This document shows, piece after piece, positions 10,904 through 20,129 of a stretch of 64,000 bases of DNA. The DNA is from Nocardiopsis alba DSM 43377 (lineage in GTDB: Bacteria; Actinomycetota; Actinomycetes; Streptosporangiales; Streptosporangiaceae). The notes under the pieces were generated by a model. It searched no databases, was not told the DNA's origin, and saw only the letters and a program-made list of their open reading frames with translations. Position numbers and translations under genes: made by a program. Each line of letters starts with the position of its first letter. The stretch's first letter is position 1. The stretch covers positions 124,001-188,000 of the forward strand of contig NZ_ANAC01000017.1 in NCBI RefSeq assembly GCF_000341225.1, written 5' to 3'.

Positions 10904-10930
10904 TTGACCCATCCCCCCGGCCGATAAACT
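10904..10930 (+). promoter_or_regulatory. Candidate promoter of the Ser/Thr kinase gene
   Basis: TTGACC at 10904-10909 and TAAACT at 10925-10930 resemble -35 and -10 boxes. The 15-bp spacing is shorter than ideal, so this is tentative. The kinase start is about 40 bases downstream. Confidence 0.35.
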
Positions 10931-10971
10931 GGGCGTGGCGGTATGTGGTCTTTTGAGGGGATGAGTTCTCG

Positions 10972-13272
10972 ATGGCAATGTCGGCAGGTTTCCCCACGGG
11001 TGAGGAGCTGCCGGAGCGCATCGGTCACTACGTGATCCGCCGTCGCATCGGCGCCGGCGGCATGGGAGTGGTGTACCAGGCCGAGGATCCCCACACCGAC
11101 CGGTTCGTGGCGGTGAAGGTCCTCAAGCCCGAGGTCGCCGGAGACCACATCGCACGCGCCCGGCTCGCCCGCGAGGTCGAGACGATGCGTCGTGTACAGA
11201 GCCCCAACGTGGCCGAGGTCATCGACGCGGACACCCAGGCGGAACTGCCGTGGGTGGTCACCGAGTACATCCCCGGGCCCACGCTGGACGCCACGGTCAC
11301 CGACCACGGCCCCCTCCGCGGGCGCGCTCTGACCCGTTTCGTCACCGGTATGGCCAGGGCCATCAAGGACATCCACGCGGTGGACGTCATCCACCGTGAC
11401 CTCAAGCCCGGCAACGTGATCATCTCCAACGGCGAACCGATCGTCATCGACTTCGGTATCGCCCACGCCGTCGACGGGGCCAAGCTGACCCAGACCGGCA
11501 CGTTCGTCGGCACCCCCAGCTACCTGTCGCCCGAGGTCATCGAGGGGACGGACCTGGGTCCGGCCACCGACGTGCACGCCTGGGGCGGCACCGTGGCCTT
11601 CGCCTCCACCGGCCGTCCGCCCTACGGCGCCGGTTCGTTCGAGGTGATCTTCTTCCGGATCCTCAACGGCGAGATCGACATGGACGGGATGCACGAGGCG
11701 CTGCGCCCCCTCGTCAACCGCGCGGTCTCCCGTGACATGAGCGCCCGGCCCACCGCGGCCGAACTCGTGACCGAGACCGGCCGCCTCAACCTCGACCTGC
11801 CGTGGAGCGAACCGCAGCGCGGGCTGCCGGACCAGACCGGCGGCCACACCGTGCACAGCCCCGCTCCGGGCGTGCCCGACACCGGGGGCCACGGCTCCGG
11901 ACACGGCGGCGTGGGAGGAGCGATCCTCGGCGGCGCCATGGGCGGCGCGGCCGCCGGGCACCTGCTGGGCGGGGGCGCCGGAGAGGGCTGGGGGAGCGCG
12001 CACACCAGGAGCGCCCCCGGAACGACCGACAGCGCGTGGTCCACGCCCTCCAACGAGCGCCCCGGGGGCCGGGAGAGCGACCTCGAGGCCACCGACGACC
12101 TCGGCGCGGCCCGTTCCAACGGATGGAGCGAGGACCCGGAGGCCACCGACGACCTGAGCGGCGCCCGTTCCTCCGGAGACGACCGGACGCATCACGCCCA
12201 CTCGTCCGGGTGGGACGACGAGGCCACCGACGACCTGTCCGGGGCCGGGACCGAACGGATCGTCCCGGGCACGGGCGCTCAGGGGTACGACACCCAGGGC
12301 ACCCAGCGGATCGATCCGGTCCGGGACGACGTCCAGGGCACGCAGCGGATCGACCCGTCCGCCCTGGCCCCTCGGGAGGACCCCCAGGGCACCATGATGA
12401 TGGGCCAGGACGAGATCTCCCGGCACGCCCGGGTCCAGGACGAGGACCCCGACGGTGCCCCTCAGACCCGGTTCTTCAACTCGCCGCTGGACCCGAAGGC
12501 CTTCCAGGACATCCTGACGCCCGTGGGGGCCGAGGGGCGGCGTGAGACGACCCAGGAGTTCGACGAGGAGGAGTACCGGGAGCGGGGCGGCCTGCTGGGC
12601 CGTTTCCGCCGTGGGGGCGGCGACCGCGTCGGCGACTACTTCCGCGGTGACCGCGAGGGCGACGAATACGACGAGGACGAGGACGAGTACTACGACGAGA
12701 CCTGGCGGATGCATCCGCTGGTCCTCATCCCGATCATGCTCTCGCTGGCCGGGACGGCCCTGTGGTTCCCCTGGTTCGGCATCTTCCTGGGCGTCGTCCT
12801 CATCTCCGGCCTGAGCGCGTTGGACGTGGTCAAGGCCGAGCACGCGCGACGTCTCCAGACGCGTGGTCGCCGCAACTCCGACGGCATGGTGGTGGCGCTC
12901 AGCTTCCCCTGGGCGTTCGGTCGTATGACACTGCGCACCGTCGGCTTCGGGCTGATCTATCTGGTGGCGGGCATCCTGGTCGGGCTGGTCTATTCCACGA
13001 TGTTGGAGACCGGCAACGACGGGGCCAACTACACGGGCGCCTTCGCGGTCTTCGTGATGATCCTGCTCAGCTACATCATGCCGAGCGGGCGTGAGGCCCG
13101 TCACCAGGCGGTCTGGCTGGTGGAACGGGTGCGTTTCCACAACCTGTACCTGTACATCGGCGTGGTCGTCGCCATCGTCCTGCTCACCATGCTGATCCTG
13201 TCGATCGGCCTGGGTTCGGCCCCGATCTGGACCATGGGGCCGCTCACCGGCCCGGCCGACTGGTTCGGATAG
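10972..13272 (+). CDS. Serine/threonine protein kinase with C-terminal membrane domain
   Basis: The 766-residue Hanks-type kinase has glycine loop GAGGMGVVYQ, K49 in VAVKVLK, catalytic D143 in HRDLKPGN, D160 in DFG and activation-segment GTPSYLSPE, so it should be active. The kinase domain ends near 275. A linker of about 300 residues has glycine-rich and acidic parts, EATDDL three times (T374, T392, T419) and T-E/Q-R-I three times (T427, T444, T457). From residue 580 there are four or five hydrophobic helices, an unusual arrangement because most relatives have one helix plus PASTA or other sensor domains. GAGGGG is 11 bases upstream of ATG 10972; ATG 10978 is also possible. Confidence 0.93.
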   Translation: MAMSAGFPTGEELPERIGHYVIRRRIGAGGMGVVYQAEDPHTDRFVAVKVLKPEVAGDHIARARLAREVETMRRVQSPNVAEVIDADTQAELPWVVTEYIPGPTLDATVTDHGPLRGRALTRFVTGMARAIKDIHAVDVIHRDLKPGNVIISNGEPIVIDFGIAHAVDGAKLTQTGTFVGTPSYLSPEVIEGTDLGPATDVHAWGGTVAFASTGRPPYGAGSFEVIFFRILNGEIDMDGMHEALRPLVNRAVSRDMSARPTAAELVTETGRLNLDLPWSEPQRGLPDQTGGHTVHSPAPGVPDTGGHGSGHGGVGGAILGGAMGGAAAGHLLGGGAGEGWGSAHTRSAPGTTDSAWSTPSNERPGGRESDLEATDDLGAARSNGWSEDPEATDDLSGARSSGDDRTHHAHSSGWDDEATDDLSGAGTERIVPGTGAQGYDTQGTQRIDPVRDDVQGTQRIDPSALAPREDPQGTMMMGQDEISRHARVQDEDPDGAPQTRFFNSPLDPKAFQDILTPVGAEGRRETTQEFDEEEYRERGGLLGRFRRGGGDRVGDYFRGDREGDEYDEDEDEYYDETWRMHPLVLIPIMLSLAGTALWFPWFGIFLGVVLISGLSALDVVKAEHARRLQTRGRRNSDGMVVALSFPWAFGRMTLRTVGFGLIYLVAGILVGLVYSTMLETGNDGANYTGAFAVFVMILLSYIMPSGREARHQAVWLVERVRFHNLYLYIGVVVAIVLLTMLILSIGLGSAPIWTMGPLTGPADWFG
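12085..12360 (+). repeat. Threonine-motif repeats in the kinase linker
   Basis: The linker encodes E-A-T-D-D-L three times and T-E/Q-R-I three times. T-x-x-I resembles the phosphothreonine motif preferred by many FHA domains, so these may be autophosphorylation or docking sites. This is inference. Confidence 0.6.
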
Positions 13273-13290
13273 AAGCGACCCTCGCACTTC

Positions 13291-13324
13291 GAACGCCCCT
13301 TCTCCCACAGGAGGAGGGGCGTTC
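13291..13324 (+). terminator. Hairpin terminator after the kinase gene
   Basis: GAACGCCCC at 13291-13299 pairs with GGGGCGTTC at 13316-13324, and the inner TTCTCC pairs with GGAGGA apart from one wobble. The loop is CACA. Confidence 0.8.
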
Positions 13325-13506
13325 CCGTGTTCGGGGAGGGGAGCGGGGCGTCCCCCTCGCCCCCGGACGGGGGAGCGGTCAATAGAGTGGGGAGCGGTCA
13401 CCGTTCCCCGGGCGTCATCGTCACCGGCGGGCGTCGTTCCGACGTGTTCCGAGTGAGGGCCGCGGGGAGGGATTCCGGGTTTTCCGAGTCGAACCCGGGC
13501 CACGGG

Positions 13507-13535
13507 TTGGCCTGCAAGCTACTAGCCAGTAACAT
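13507..13535 (+). promoter_or_regulatory. etfBA promoter with an overlapping TetR-type palindrome
   Basis: TTGGCC (13507-13512) and TAACAT (13530-13535) are spaced 17 bp, a good sigma-70-like pair. Between and over them lies GCTACT-AGCC-AGTAAC (13518-13533), an inverted repeat with one mismatch. An operator placed there would block polymerase. Confidence 0.55.
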
Positions 13536-13696
13536 ATGGTGTATGAGCACATGAGCGGGACCGGCTGTGAACGTGAACAGCGGGACCCGCCGTCGGATGA
13601 CCGATCGGCATTCGGCATTGTTGGCAGTCACGGGGCGCGCCAGCGCCCGCCCGCCAGACGGCGGACATGGGAGTGCAGGGAGGTCGGCCACCGGCC

Positions 13697-14476
13697 ATGA
13701 ATATTGTCGTTTTGGTCAAGCAGGTCCCGGACACGGCGACCGAACGGAAGCTCAACGCCGATGACAAGACGTTGGACCGCGCGGCGTCCGACGGTGTCAT
13801 CAACGAGCTCGACGAATACGCCATCGAAGAGGCGCTCCTCCTCAAGGAGAAGCACGGCGGCGAGGTCACCATCCTGACGATGGGGCCGGACCAGGCCACG
13901 GACTCGATCCGCAAGGCCCTGTCCATGGGCGCCGACAAGGCCGTCTTCGTCAACGACGACGCGCTGCACGGCTCCGACGCCATCCAGAGCGCCTACGCCC
14001 TCGCGCAGGCCCTGGGCACCATCGAGTTCGACCTGGTCGTGCTCGGTTCGGAGTCCACCGACGCCCGCACCGGTGTCATCGGTGCCGCGCTCGCCGAGTA
14101 CCTCGGCCTGCCCCAGCTCACGCTGGCCGGCAAGGTCGACATCGACGGCGACGCCATCAAGATCCAGCGTCAGACCGACTACGGCTACGACGTGGTCGAG
14201 GCTCGACTGCCCGCGGTCGTCTCCGTCGTGGAGAAGATCAACGAGCCCCGTTACCCGTCCTTCAAGCTGATCATGCAGGCGAAGAAGAAGCCGGTCGACA
14301 AGAAGTCCGCGGCCGACGCGGGTATCGACACCGGCAAGGTCGGCCTGGCCAACGCCACCACCGAGACCGTCGACTTCGCCGCCGCGCCGCCGCGCGCCGC
14401 GGGCACGATCGTCAAGGACGAGGGCGACGGCGGCGTCAAGGCCGCCGACTTCCTCGCCGACAAGAAGTTCGTGTAG
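13697..14476 (+). CDS. etfB: Electron transfer flavoprotein beta subunit
   Basis: With EtfA this forms the soluble FAD/AMP heterodimer that accepts electrons from acyl-CoA dehydrogenases. The 259 residues begin with the family signature MNIVVLVKQVPDT and contain ETF-beta sequences such as VVLGSESTDARTGVIG and RQTDYGYDVVEARLPAVVSV. The start is ATG 13697, fixed by the conserved N-terminus; GGAGG lies about 13 bases upstream. etfA follows after 32 bases, and the pair ends in a strong terminator. Confidence 0.95.
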   Translation: MNIVVLVKQVPDTATERKLNADDKTLDRAASDGVINELDEYAIEEALLLKEKHGGEVTILTMGPDQATDSIRKALSMGADKAVFVNDDALHGSDAIQSAYALAQALGTIEFDLVVLGSESTDARTGVIGAALAEYLGLPQLTLAGKVDIDGDAIKIQRQTDYGYDVVEARLPAVVSVVEKINEPRYPSFKLIMQAKKKPVDKKSAADAGIDTGKVGLANATTETVDFAAAPPRAAGTIVKDEGDGGVKAADFLADKKFV

Positions 14477-14508
14477 GTAGACGAGAGACTCAGGAAGGTT
14501 CAAGGATT

Positions 14509-15453
14509 ATGGCTGAGGTCCTCGTCCTCGTCGACCACGTCGACGGACAGGTCAAGAAGGTCACCACCGAGCTGCTGACCGCCGCTCGCCGCGTCGGCGA
14601 GCCCGTCGCGGTCTGGATCGGCGACGGTGTGGAGTCGGGCAAGGCCACTCTGGCCGAGTTCGGCGCCGAGAAGGTCTACGTGGCTCCCGCCGAGGTGAAC
14701 GACTACGTCGTCGCCCCGAAGGCCGAGCTGCTCGCCAAGCTCGCCCAGGACAAGGGCGCCGCCGCGATCCTGGTCTCGGCCACCGCCGAGAACAAGGAGA
14801 TCGCCGGTCGTACCGCCGTGAAGCTGGGCTCCGGTGTGCTCACCGACGTCGTCGACGTCAACGCCGAGCTGGTCACCGAGCACAGCATCTTCGGTGGCGC
14901 CACCGTCACCCACGCCCGCGTCAAGACCGGTGTGCCGGTCATCGCGGTCCGTCCGAACTCCGTCACCCCGGAGGCCGCCGCCGGCGCCGCCGCCGAGGAG
15001 GCCGTCTCGGTCGACATCTCCGACGCCGCCAAGACCGCCAAGGTCGTCGAGCGCGTCGTCCAGGCCAAGGGCGAGCGTCCCGAGCTGACCGAGGCCGCCA
15101 TCGTGGTCTCCGGTGGCCGCGGCGTGGGTTCCGACGACTTCAGCGTCGTCGAGAACCTGGCCGACTCGCTGGGTGCCGCCGTCGGCGCCTCCCGCGCCGT
15201 CGTCGACTCGGGCTGGTACCCGAACCAGTTCCAGGTCGGCCAGACCGGTAAGACGGTCAGCCCGAACCTGTACATCGCCCTGGGCATCTCCGGCGCGATC
15301 CAGCACCGGGCGGGCATGCAGACCTCGAAGAACATCATCGCGGTCAACAAGGACCCCGAGGCCCCGATCTTCGAGCTCGCCGACTTCGGCGTCGTGGGAG
15401 ACCTGCACACGGTCGCTCCGCAGCTCACCGAGGAGATCAACAAGCGCAAGTAG
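14509..15453 (+). CDS. etfA: Electron transfer flavoprotein alpha subunit
   Basis: The FAD-binding partner of EtfB. The 314 residues carry the C-terminal FAD domain with [34 protein letters not shown] and [19 protein letters not shown], all characteristic of ETF-alpha. ATG 14509 follows AGGAAGG. It is downstream of etfB in the same operon and is expected to pass electrons to an ETF:quinone oxidoreductase encoded elsewhere. Confidence 0.96.
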   Translation: MAEVLVLVDHVDGQVKKVTTELLTAARRVGEPVAVWIGDGVESGKATLAEFGAEKVYVAPAEVNDYVVAPKAELLAKLAQDKGAAAILVSATAENKEIAGRTAVKLGSGVLTDVVDVNAELVTEHSIFGGATVTHARVKTGVPVIAVRPNSVTPEAAAGAAAEEAVSVDISDAAKTAKVVERVVQAKGERPELTEAAIVVSGGRGVGSDDFSVVENLADSLGAAVGASRAVVDSGWYPNQFQVGQTGKTVSPNLYIALGISGAIQHRAGMQTSKNIIAVNKDPEAPIFELADFGVVGDLHTVAPQLTEEINKRK

Positions 15454-15475
15454 GACGAGCGCTTCGCGGATCCAA

Positions 15476-15520
15476 GCCGACGCCCGGCCGGGGGAGACCC
15501 GGCCGGGCGTCGGCTTTCTC
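15476..15520 (+). terminator. Strong intrinsic-type terminator after etfA
   Basis: A perfect 17-bp stem, GCCGACGCCCGGCCGGG at 15476-15492 with its complement ending at 15514, closes a GGAGA loop and is followed by TTTCTC. Confidence 0.93.
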
Positions 15521-15650
15521 ATGGGCGGCTTCGGTGGCGCTGTTCCGGGAACTCGCATGTGATTTGCCCTATATGAAATATTCTGTGTGGTTTTCGGGGG
15601 TGGGGGTCGGGTAGATCCGGCGCACGACGATCCGACAGGAGGCGGGGGCG

Positions 15651-16565
15651 ATGCGGACGACGGTGCGAGCGGGACGCCGCAAGGTGGAGATCCGGCACGC
15701 GGACAAGCCCCTCTTCGGGGAGGACGGGGCCACCAAGGAGGACCTCGCCGACTACTACGCCAGGATCGCTCCGCTCATGCTGCCCCTGGTCAAGGGGCGC
15801 CCGGTCGTGCTCGAACGCTTCCCGGAAGGGCTGGACGGCTCCGGATTCCTCGTGCAACACCCCTCGCACCCCCGCTGGATCCGCACGGTGTGGACCTCTT
15901 CCGGACGGATGATGGAATGCCAGGAGGCCGCCGCCCTGGTGTGGTGCGCCGATCAGGCCGCGATCACCCTGCACACATGGTCCTCCCGTACCCCTCGTCT
16001 GGGACTCCCCGACCGTATGGTTCTCGACCTCGACCCGGTCGGTTCGGGCCGAGAGGCCTTCGCCGGATGTCGTGAGGCGGCCCGGGTCGTGCGCGAGGTG
16101 CTGTCCGAACTCGGACTGGCCGCCTACGTGATGACCACCGGCTCCCGAGGTCTGCACGTCCACTCGCCCCTGCGCCCGGAGGTGGACGACATGGAGGTCC
16201 GGAGACTGGCCAAGGCGGTCGCCGACCGCGTCGCCGCCAGGGCACCGGAGGAGTGGACCACCCGGGTGCGCAAGGCGGCCCGCCACGGCCGTATGTTCGT
16301 CGACTACCTCCGCAACGGTCCCGGACAGCTCGCGGTGGCACCGTACGCGGTCCGAGCCCGGCCCGGAGCCCCGGTGGCCACCCCGATCACCTGGGAGGAG
16401 CTGGAGAGGATCTCCTCCTCCCAGGAGTTCTCCATCGACCTGGAACGGGACGAGTGCCCGTTCGCCGGCATGCGCCGCCACGCCCGTTCCCCGCGCAGGG
16501 CCCTCTCCCTCCTCGACCGGGGGGAAGGCGGGGTCGTGCCGAAGCCCCGGGCGGGGCACGTGTGA
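15651..16565 (+). CDS. Stand-alone LigD-type DNA polymerase/primase domain protein
   Basis: The protein is homologous to the polymerase domain of the non-homologous end-joining ligase LigD, which adds ribo- or deoxyribonucleotides at break ends. The 304 residues contain the metal-binding pair D126 and D128 in VLDLDP, the H-x-H-S element at H169/H171 and the third carboxylate D218 in MFVDYLRN, so catalysis looks intact. Early motifs HADKPLFGEDGATKEDLADY and VLERFPEG are typical. It lacks the ligase and phosphoesterase domains, and no ku gene is adjacent. ATG 15651 follows GGAGGCGGGGGCG. Confidence 0.9.
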   Translation: MRTTVRAGRRKVEIRHADKPLFGEDGATKEDLADYYARIAPLMLPLVKGRPVVLERFPEGLDGSGFLVQHPSHPRWIRTVWTSSGRMMECQEAAALVWCADQAAITLHTWSSRTPRLGLPDRMVLDLDPVGSGREAFAGCREAARVVREVLSELGLAAYVMTTGSRGLHVHSPLRPEVDDMEVRRLAKAVADRVAARAPEEWTTRVRKAARHGRMFVDYLRNGPGQLAVAPYAVRARPGAPVATPITWEELERISSSQEFSIDLERDECPFAGMRRHARSPRRALSLLDRGEGGVVPKPRAGHV

Positions 16566-16623
16566 CCAGAGTGATGGGAGGGAATGAAACGAACGGCGGT
16601 ACAACCTGACCACGGGGGCGCCC

Positions 16624-17886
16624 ATGGAGGGCTACGGGACCCAACTCGGTCTCGTGTTGGTCCTGGTCGTGGTGAACGCGCTGTTCGCGGGGAGCGAGAT
16701 CGCGCTGGTCACCCTGAGAGAGGGGCAGATCCGGAGGCTGGAGGAACGCGGTCCGGGCGGGCGGGCCGTGGCCCGGCTGGCGCGGGACCCCAACCGTTTC
16801 CTCGCCACGATCCAGATCGGCATCACCCTCGCCGGGTTCCTGGCCTCGGCGACGGCGGCCGTCTCCCTGGCCCGGCCCCTGGTCGAACCGCTCGGATTCC
16901 TCGGACGTTACGCCTCACCGGTGGCGATCGTGCTGGTCACCATCGTCCTGTCCTTCATCACCCTGGTGCTGGGGGAACTCGCCCCCAAACGGATCGCCAT
17001 GCAGCGGGCCGAGCGCTGGGCTCTGGCGGTGGCCCGCCCCCTGGACCTGCTCGCCACGCTGACCCGGCCGGTGGTGTGGCTGCTCGGGGTCACCACGGAC
17101 CTGGTCGTGCGCCTGTTCGGCGGAGACCCCAAGGCCGGCGGGGAGGGCGTCTCGGACGAGGAACTGCGCGACATGATCGTCTCGCATCAGCACATCACCC
17201 CCGAACAGCGGCGGATCCTGGTCGGCGCCTTCGAGATCCGCGAACGCCGCCTGCGCGAGGTGCTGGTGCCGCGCAGGGACGTCGACGCCCTGTCCGCGGG
17301 GACCCGGGCCGAGGACGCGCTGGAGGCGCTCGCCGAACTCGGCCACTCGCGGGCTCCGGTGGTCCGCCACGGAGACATGGACGACGTGGTCGGAGTGGTG
17401 CACTGGTCGGACCTGATCGGTCGGGAGGGGGACATCGCGGACCTGGCCCGGGACGTGCCGCTGTTGCCCGACACGCTGTCGTTGTCCACGGCCCTGCGGA
17501 GGATGACCGAGGGACGCCGCCAGTTGGCGATGGTGGTCGGCGAGACCGGGGAGGTCGTCGGCATCGTTTCCCTGGAGGACCTGCTGGAGGAGCTGGTCGG
17601 GGACATCAACGACGAGACCGACCCCGAACCGACGGGGGCGGTGCGGTCGGTCGGAGGGACGCTCCTGGTCCCCGGAGGCTTTCCCGTGCACGATCTGCCG
17701 GGACTGGGGGTGGAACCGACCGACCGTCCGCGGGGTTCCTACGTCACGGTCGCCGGGATGGTCCTGGCCGCGCTCGGGCACATCCCGGAGGGCCCGGGGG
17801 AGCGGGTGGACCTGGGCGGGTGGACCGCCACGGTCATCGCCGCCGATGGGCGCAGGATCGACGAGATCGGGCTGACCCCGGGCTGA
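16624..17886 (+). CDS. CNNM/CorC (hemolysin C-like) membrane protein with CBS pair
   Basis: A likely magnesium/cobalt export or homeostasis protein. The 420 residues comprise an N-terminal DUF21/CNNM membrane domain (about 1-190, several helices, with NALFAGSEIALVTL and LGELAPKRIAMQRAERWAL), a CBS pair (about 210-340, LREVLVPRRDVDAL and VGIVSLEDLLEELVGDI) and a C-terminal CorC/HlyC domain. The order and length match the family. The ligand of the CBS pair is unknown. It starts 58 bases after the LigD-like gene, so co-transcription is plausible but there is no functional link to see. Confidence 0.93.
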   Translation: MEGYGTQLGLVLVLVVVNALFAGSEIALVTLREGQIRRLEERGPGGRAVARLARDPNRFLATIQIGITLAGFLASATAAVSLARPLVEPLGFLGRYASPVAIVLVTIVLSFITLVLGELAPKRIAMQRAERWALAVARPLDLLATLTRPVVWLLGVTTDLVVRLFGGDPKAGGEGVSDEELRDMIVSHQHITPEQRRILVGAFEIRERRLREVLVPRRDVDALSAGTRAEDALEALAELGHSRAPVVRHGDMDDVVGVVHWSDLIGREGDIADLARDVPLLPDTLSLSTALRRMTEGRRQLAMVVGETGEVVGIVSLEDLLEELVGDINDETDPEPTGAVRSVGGTLLVPGGFPVHDLPGLGVEPTDRPRGSYVTVAGMVLAALGHIPEGPGERVDLGGWTATVIAADGRRIDEIGLTPG

Positions 17887-17894
17887 CCGGCGCC

Positions 17895-18395
17895 TCAGCC
17901 CCCGGGGGTCCCCTCGGGCCAGACGCAGGGCGAGCTTGCGCTGATGGAGAGGCTTCCCTTGTCGCTGGTCCTGACGCCGACCCGGAACGAGTCCTCCTCG
18001 TGCTCGACCGTCAGCGACAGCGAGTCCGGGCGCTCGTCCCTGAGCACCCGGTAGCCGTTGGCGGTCCAGTACTCGTACATCCGCTCGATGCCGGCCTCGT
18101 TGTCCTCGACCGGGAGACCCCTGATCCAGAAGGTCTCACTGACCGTGACGCGGTCGCCGGGTCCTCCGTCGGTGGCGTCGTCGCAGGAGGCGAAGAGGGT
18201 GCCCCGTCGGGTCTCCAGCTCCGCCTCGTCGGGGAGCGCGGTGAGGGTCCGCTCGATGTGCTCCCGGACCTTCTCGGCGGCCCGGTCCTGTGTGATGGTC
18301 TCGTTCATGTCCGTCTCTCCGGCGGTACCGATACCGCAGCCGCTCAACATCGAGGCGACCACGAGGGCCGCGATCCGGTGGATGGTTCCGTTCAC
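17895..18395 (-). CDS. Small lipoprotein, unknown function (possible immunity protein)
   Basis: A 166-residue exported lipoprotein with a signal peptide and lipobox MLSGC, lipidated at C20. The mature part is acidic and has two further cysteines (FASCDD and SSPCVWP) that could form a disulfide. I do not recognise a characterised family. It is the last gene of a three-gene minus-strand cluster and starts 7 bases after the hydrolase stop, so the two are tightly linked. A membrane-tethered immunity protein for the hydrolase is one reading; an accessory lipoprotein is another. Confidence 0.75.
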   Translation of the reverse strand: MNGTIHRIAALVVASMLSGCGIGTAGETDMNETITQDRAAEKVREHIERTLTALPDEAELETRRGTLFASCDDATDGGPGDRVTVSETFWIRGLPVEDNEAGIERMYEYWTANGYRVLRDERPDSLSLTVEHEEDSFRVGVRTSDKGSLSISASSPCVWPEGTPGG

Positions 18396-18402
18396 GCTGT
18401 GA

Positions 18403-20082
18403 CTACCTCTGCCCCGCGATGACCTCGCCCATGTACTCCAGGGAGGCGCTGTTCCGGTCGAAGTACTCGGAGTGGGCGTCTCCCAGAGGCCATGATCCCC
18501 CTTCGCTGCCGGGGTCCGAATCGAACACCGTCGCGCCGAACCCGGGCGCGGTCGGGTCCGGGCCGTGGGTGAAGCCGGTGACCATGCTGATCCCGTCGTT
18601 CTCCGCGGTCGAGGTGTGCACGTCGTCGGGCGCGAAGCCCAGCTCGCTCACGTGGTCGGCGTTGGAGCCGGGGCTTCCCACGAGGACGATGTCGTCGGCG
18701 TCGAGTCCATCGTCCCCTTGCGCGGTGTGCCCCACCACGGTGGAGCCGTAACTGTGCCCGATGACGGTGTTGTGCGATGGCGACGTGTTCTGGTGGGTGA
18801 CCCGCAACCCTTCCTGGAAGCCGCTCAGCTCGTCGACCGCGCCCTCGGCACGGCCCGAGAAGGCCGCTTCGACGAAGTTGGGGGCGTCGTAGCCGACCCA
18901 GGTGACGACGGCGTGCCCGCCGTCCTCATCGGCGTCGGTGGCCGATTCGAGGAGGGCGTCGGACCGGCCGATCAGACCGTTGACGCTCTGCCAGGTGGTC
19001 GTGGTACCGGGGACCAGGGTGGCGACGCCGTCGGCGGTGTCGGGGTTGCCGCTCGACACGATGGCGCGTCCGCGTCCCTCGGTGTCCAACGAGAGCAGGT
19101 AGCGATCGGCGTTCGGGTCCTCCAGCCTGGAACGCAGGGTGGTCAGGGTGTCGAGCTCCCCCTGGACGTCCTCCAGCCCCTTCATCGCGTGGTAGGTGCC
19201 CCAGGCGCCGCCGGTGGGCCAGGGGCCCATGGCGGCGTCGCGCCACTCCTCCGCCTCGGCGACCTCCTCCTCCAAGCGGGAGATCTCCTCTTGGAGGAAA
19301 CCGCGGTTGAGCTCGTCGCGCACGGTCACGGGGATCCCGTCGAGGGCGCGCAGGAGTTCGCCGTGCTCCTTCAGCGCCTGCCGCTGCTCGTCCTCGGTCA
19401 TGGAGGACCACCACAGGCCGACGACGGCGGGGGACTCGCCCTCGGACGGGAGGTCGGGGACCATGCCGGGAACGGTGTCGGAGAACCGGCTCAGCTGGGC
19501 ACCGGTGAGAAGACCGGCACCCAGGAGACGCTCCAACGTCGATTGTCCGGGGCCGTCGCGCAGATCCTTCTTGGTCTGGTCGGCCTGGTCCATCAGGGTG
19601 TCCCAGTGCTTGGTGTGCTCGGAGAGGAGATCGGCGCGCAGCGCCTCCAACTCCTCGACCTTGGCCGTCTCGAAGGCGCCGGAGGTCAGGGAACCGTGCA
19701 TGTCGGGGCGTGAGCCGATCCGGCTCACGGCGGCCTCGGCGTTGGACACGGCCTCTTCCCAGCGCCGTTCGAGCCCGGCCCGAGCCAGCCGGTAGTCCTT
19801 GATGTCCCCGGCCCAGAGCCGGAGCGTGGCGGCGCCGTAGGTCAACGACTTCGCCGCCTCCTCCCAGGCCATCAGTTCGGTGGAGGCGGCCGTGACGATG
19901 TCCCAGGCGATGAGGTCGGTGAACTCGCCCGCGCTGGCACGGAAACCGGCGTCGACCGTTTCGGAGTCGCCGAGCATGGTCCGGCAGAGCCGGTCGAGGC
20001 CGTCGGCTCCTTCGTTGATCGAGGCGACGTCGGCCTGGATGTCGGAGGGCAGTCCCAGGGAGAGGTCGGAGATGCTGGTCAT
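18403..20082 (-). CDS. DUF1023-type alpha/beta hydrolase with helical N-terminal domain
   Basis: The 559 residues have a helical N-terminal half with Trp-rich heptad-like sequence (LIAWDIVTAASTELMAWEEA), resembling WXG/LXG-type secretion regions, and a C-terminal alpha/beta hydrolase. The nucleophile elbow is GHSYGS with S444, preceded by HNTVI; DDIVLVGSPG and a later GDAHSEYF histidine fit a Ser-Asp/Glu-His triad. There is no Sec signal peptide, consistent with either cytoplasmic location or type VII export. It sits between a small helical protein gene (47-base gap) and a lipoprotein gene (7-base gap). The substrate is unknown, plausibly a lipid or ester. Confidence 0.85.
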   Translation of the reverse strand: MTSISDLSLGLPSDIQADVASINEGADGLDRLCRTMLGDSETVDAGFRASAGEFTDLIAWDIVTAASTELMAWEEAAKSLTYGAATLRLWAGDIKDYRLARAGLERRWEEAVSNAEAAVSRIGSRPDMHGSLTSGAFETAKVEELEALRADLLSEHTKHWDTLMDQADQTKKDLRDGPGQSTLERLLGAGLLTGAQLSRFSDTVPGMVPDLPSEGESPAVVGLWWSSMTEDEQRQALKEHGELLRALDGIPVTVRDELNRGFLQEEISRLEEEVAEAEEWRDAAMGPWPTGGAWGTYHAMKGLEDVQGELDTLTTLRSRLEDPNADRYLLSLDTEGRGRAIVSSGNPDTADGVATLVPGTTTTWQSVNGLIGRSDALLESATDADEDGGHAVVTWVGYDAPNFVEAAFSGRAEGAVDELSGFQEGLRVTHQNTSPSHNTVIGHSYGSTVVGHTAQGDDGLDADDIVLVGSPGSNADHVSELGFAPDDVHTSTAENDGISMVTGFTHGPDPTAPGFGATVFDSDPGSEGGSWPLGDAHSEYFDRNSASLEYMGEVIAGQR

Positions 20083-20129
20083 GGTCCGTGATGTCTCCGG
20101 AGGCCGGTGCGGGTCGGGGGGACGGGGGG

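Noticed and set aside
10762-13503. 913-residue minus-strand frame opposite the Ser/Thr kinase
   Set aside because: Low-complexity His/Arg/Gly sequence without motifs; the kinase motifs are on the plus strand.
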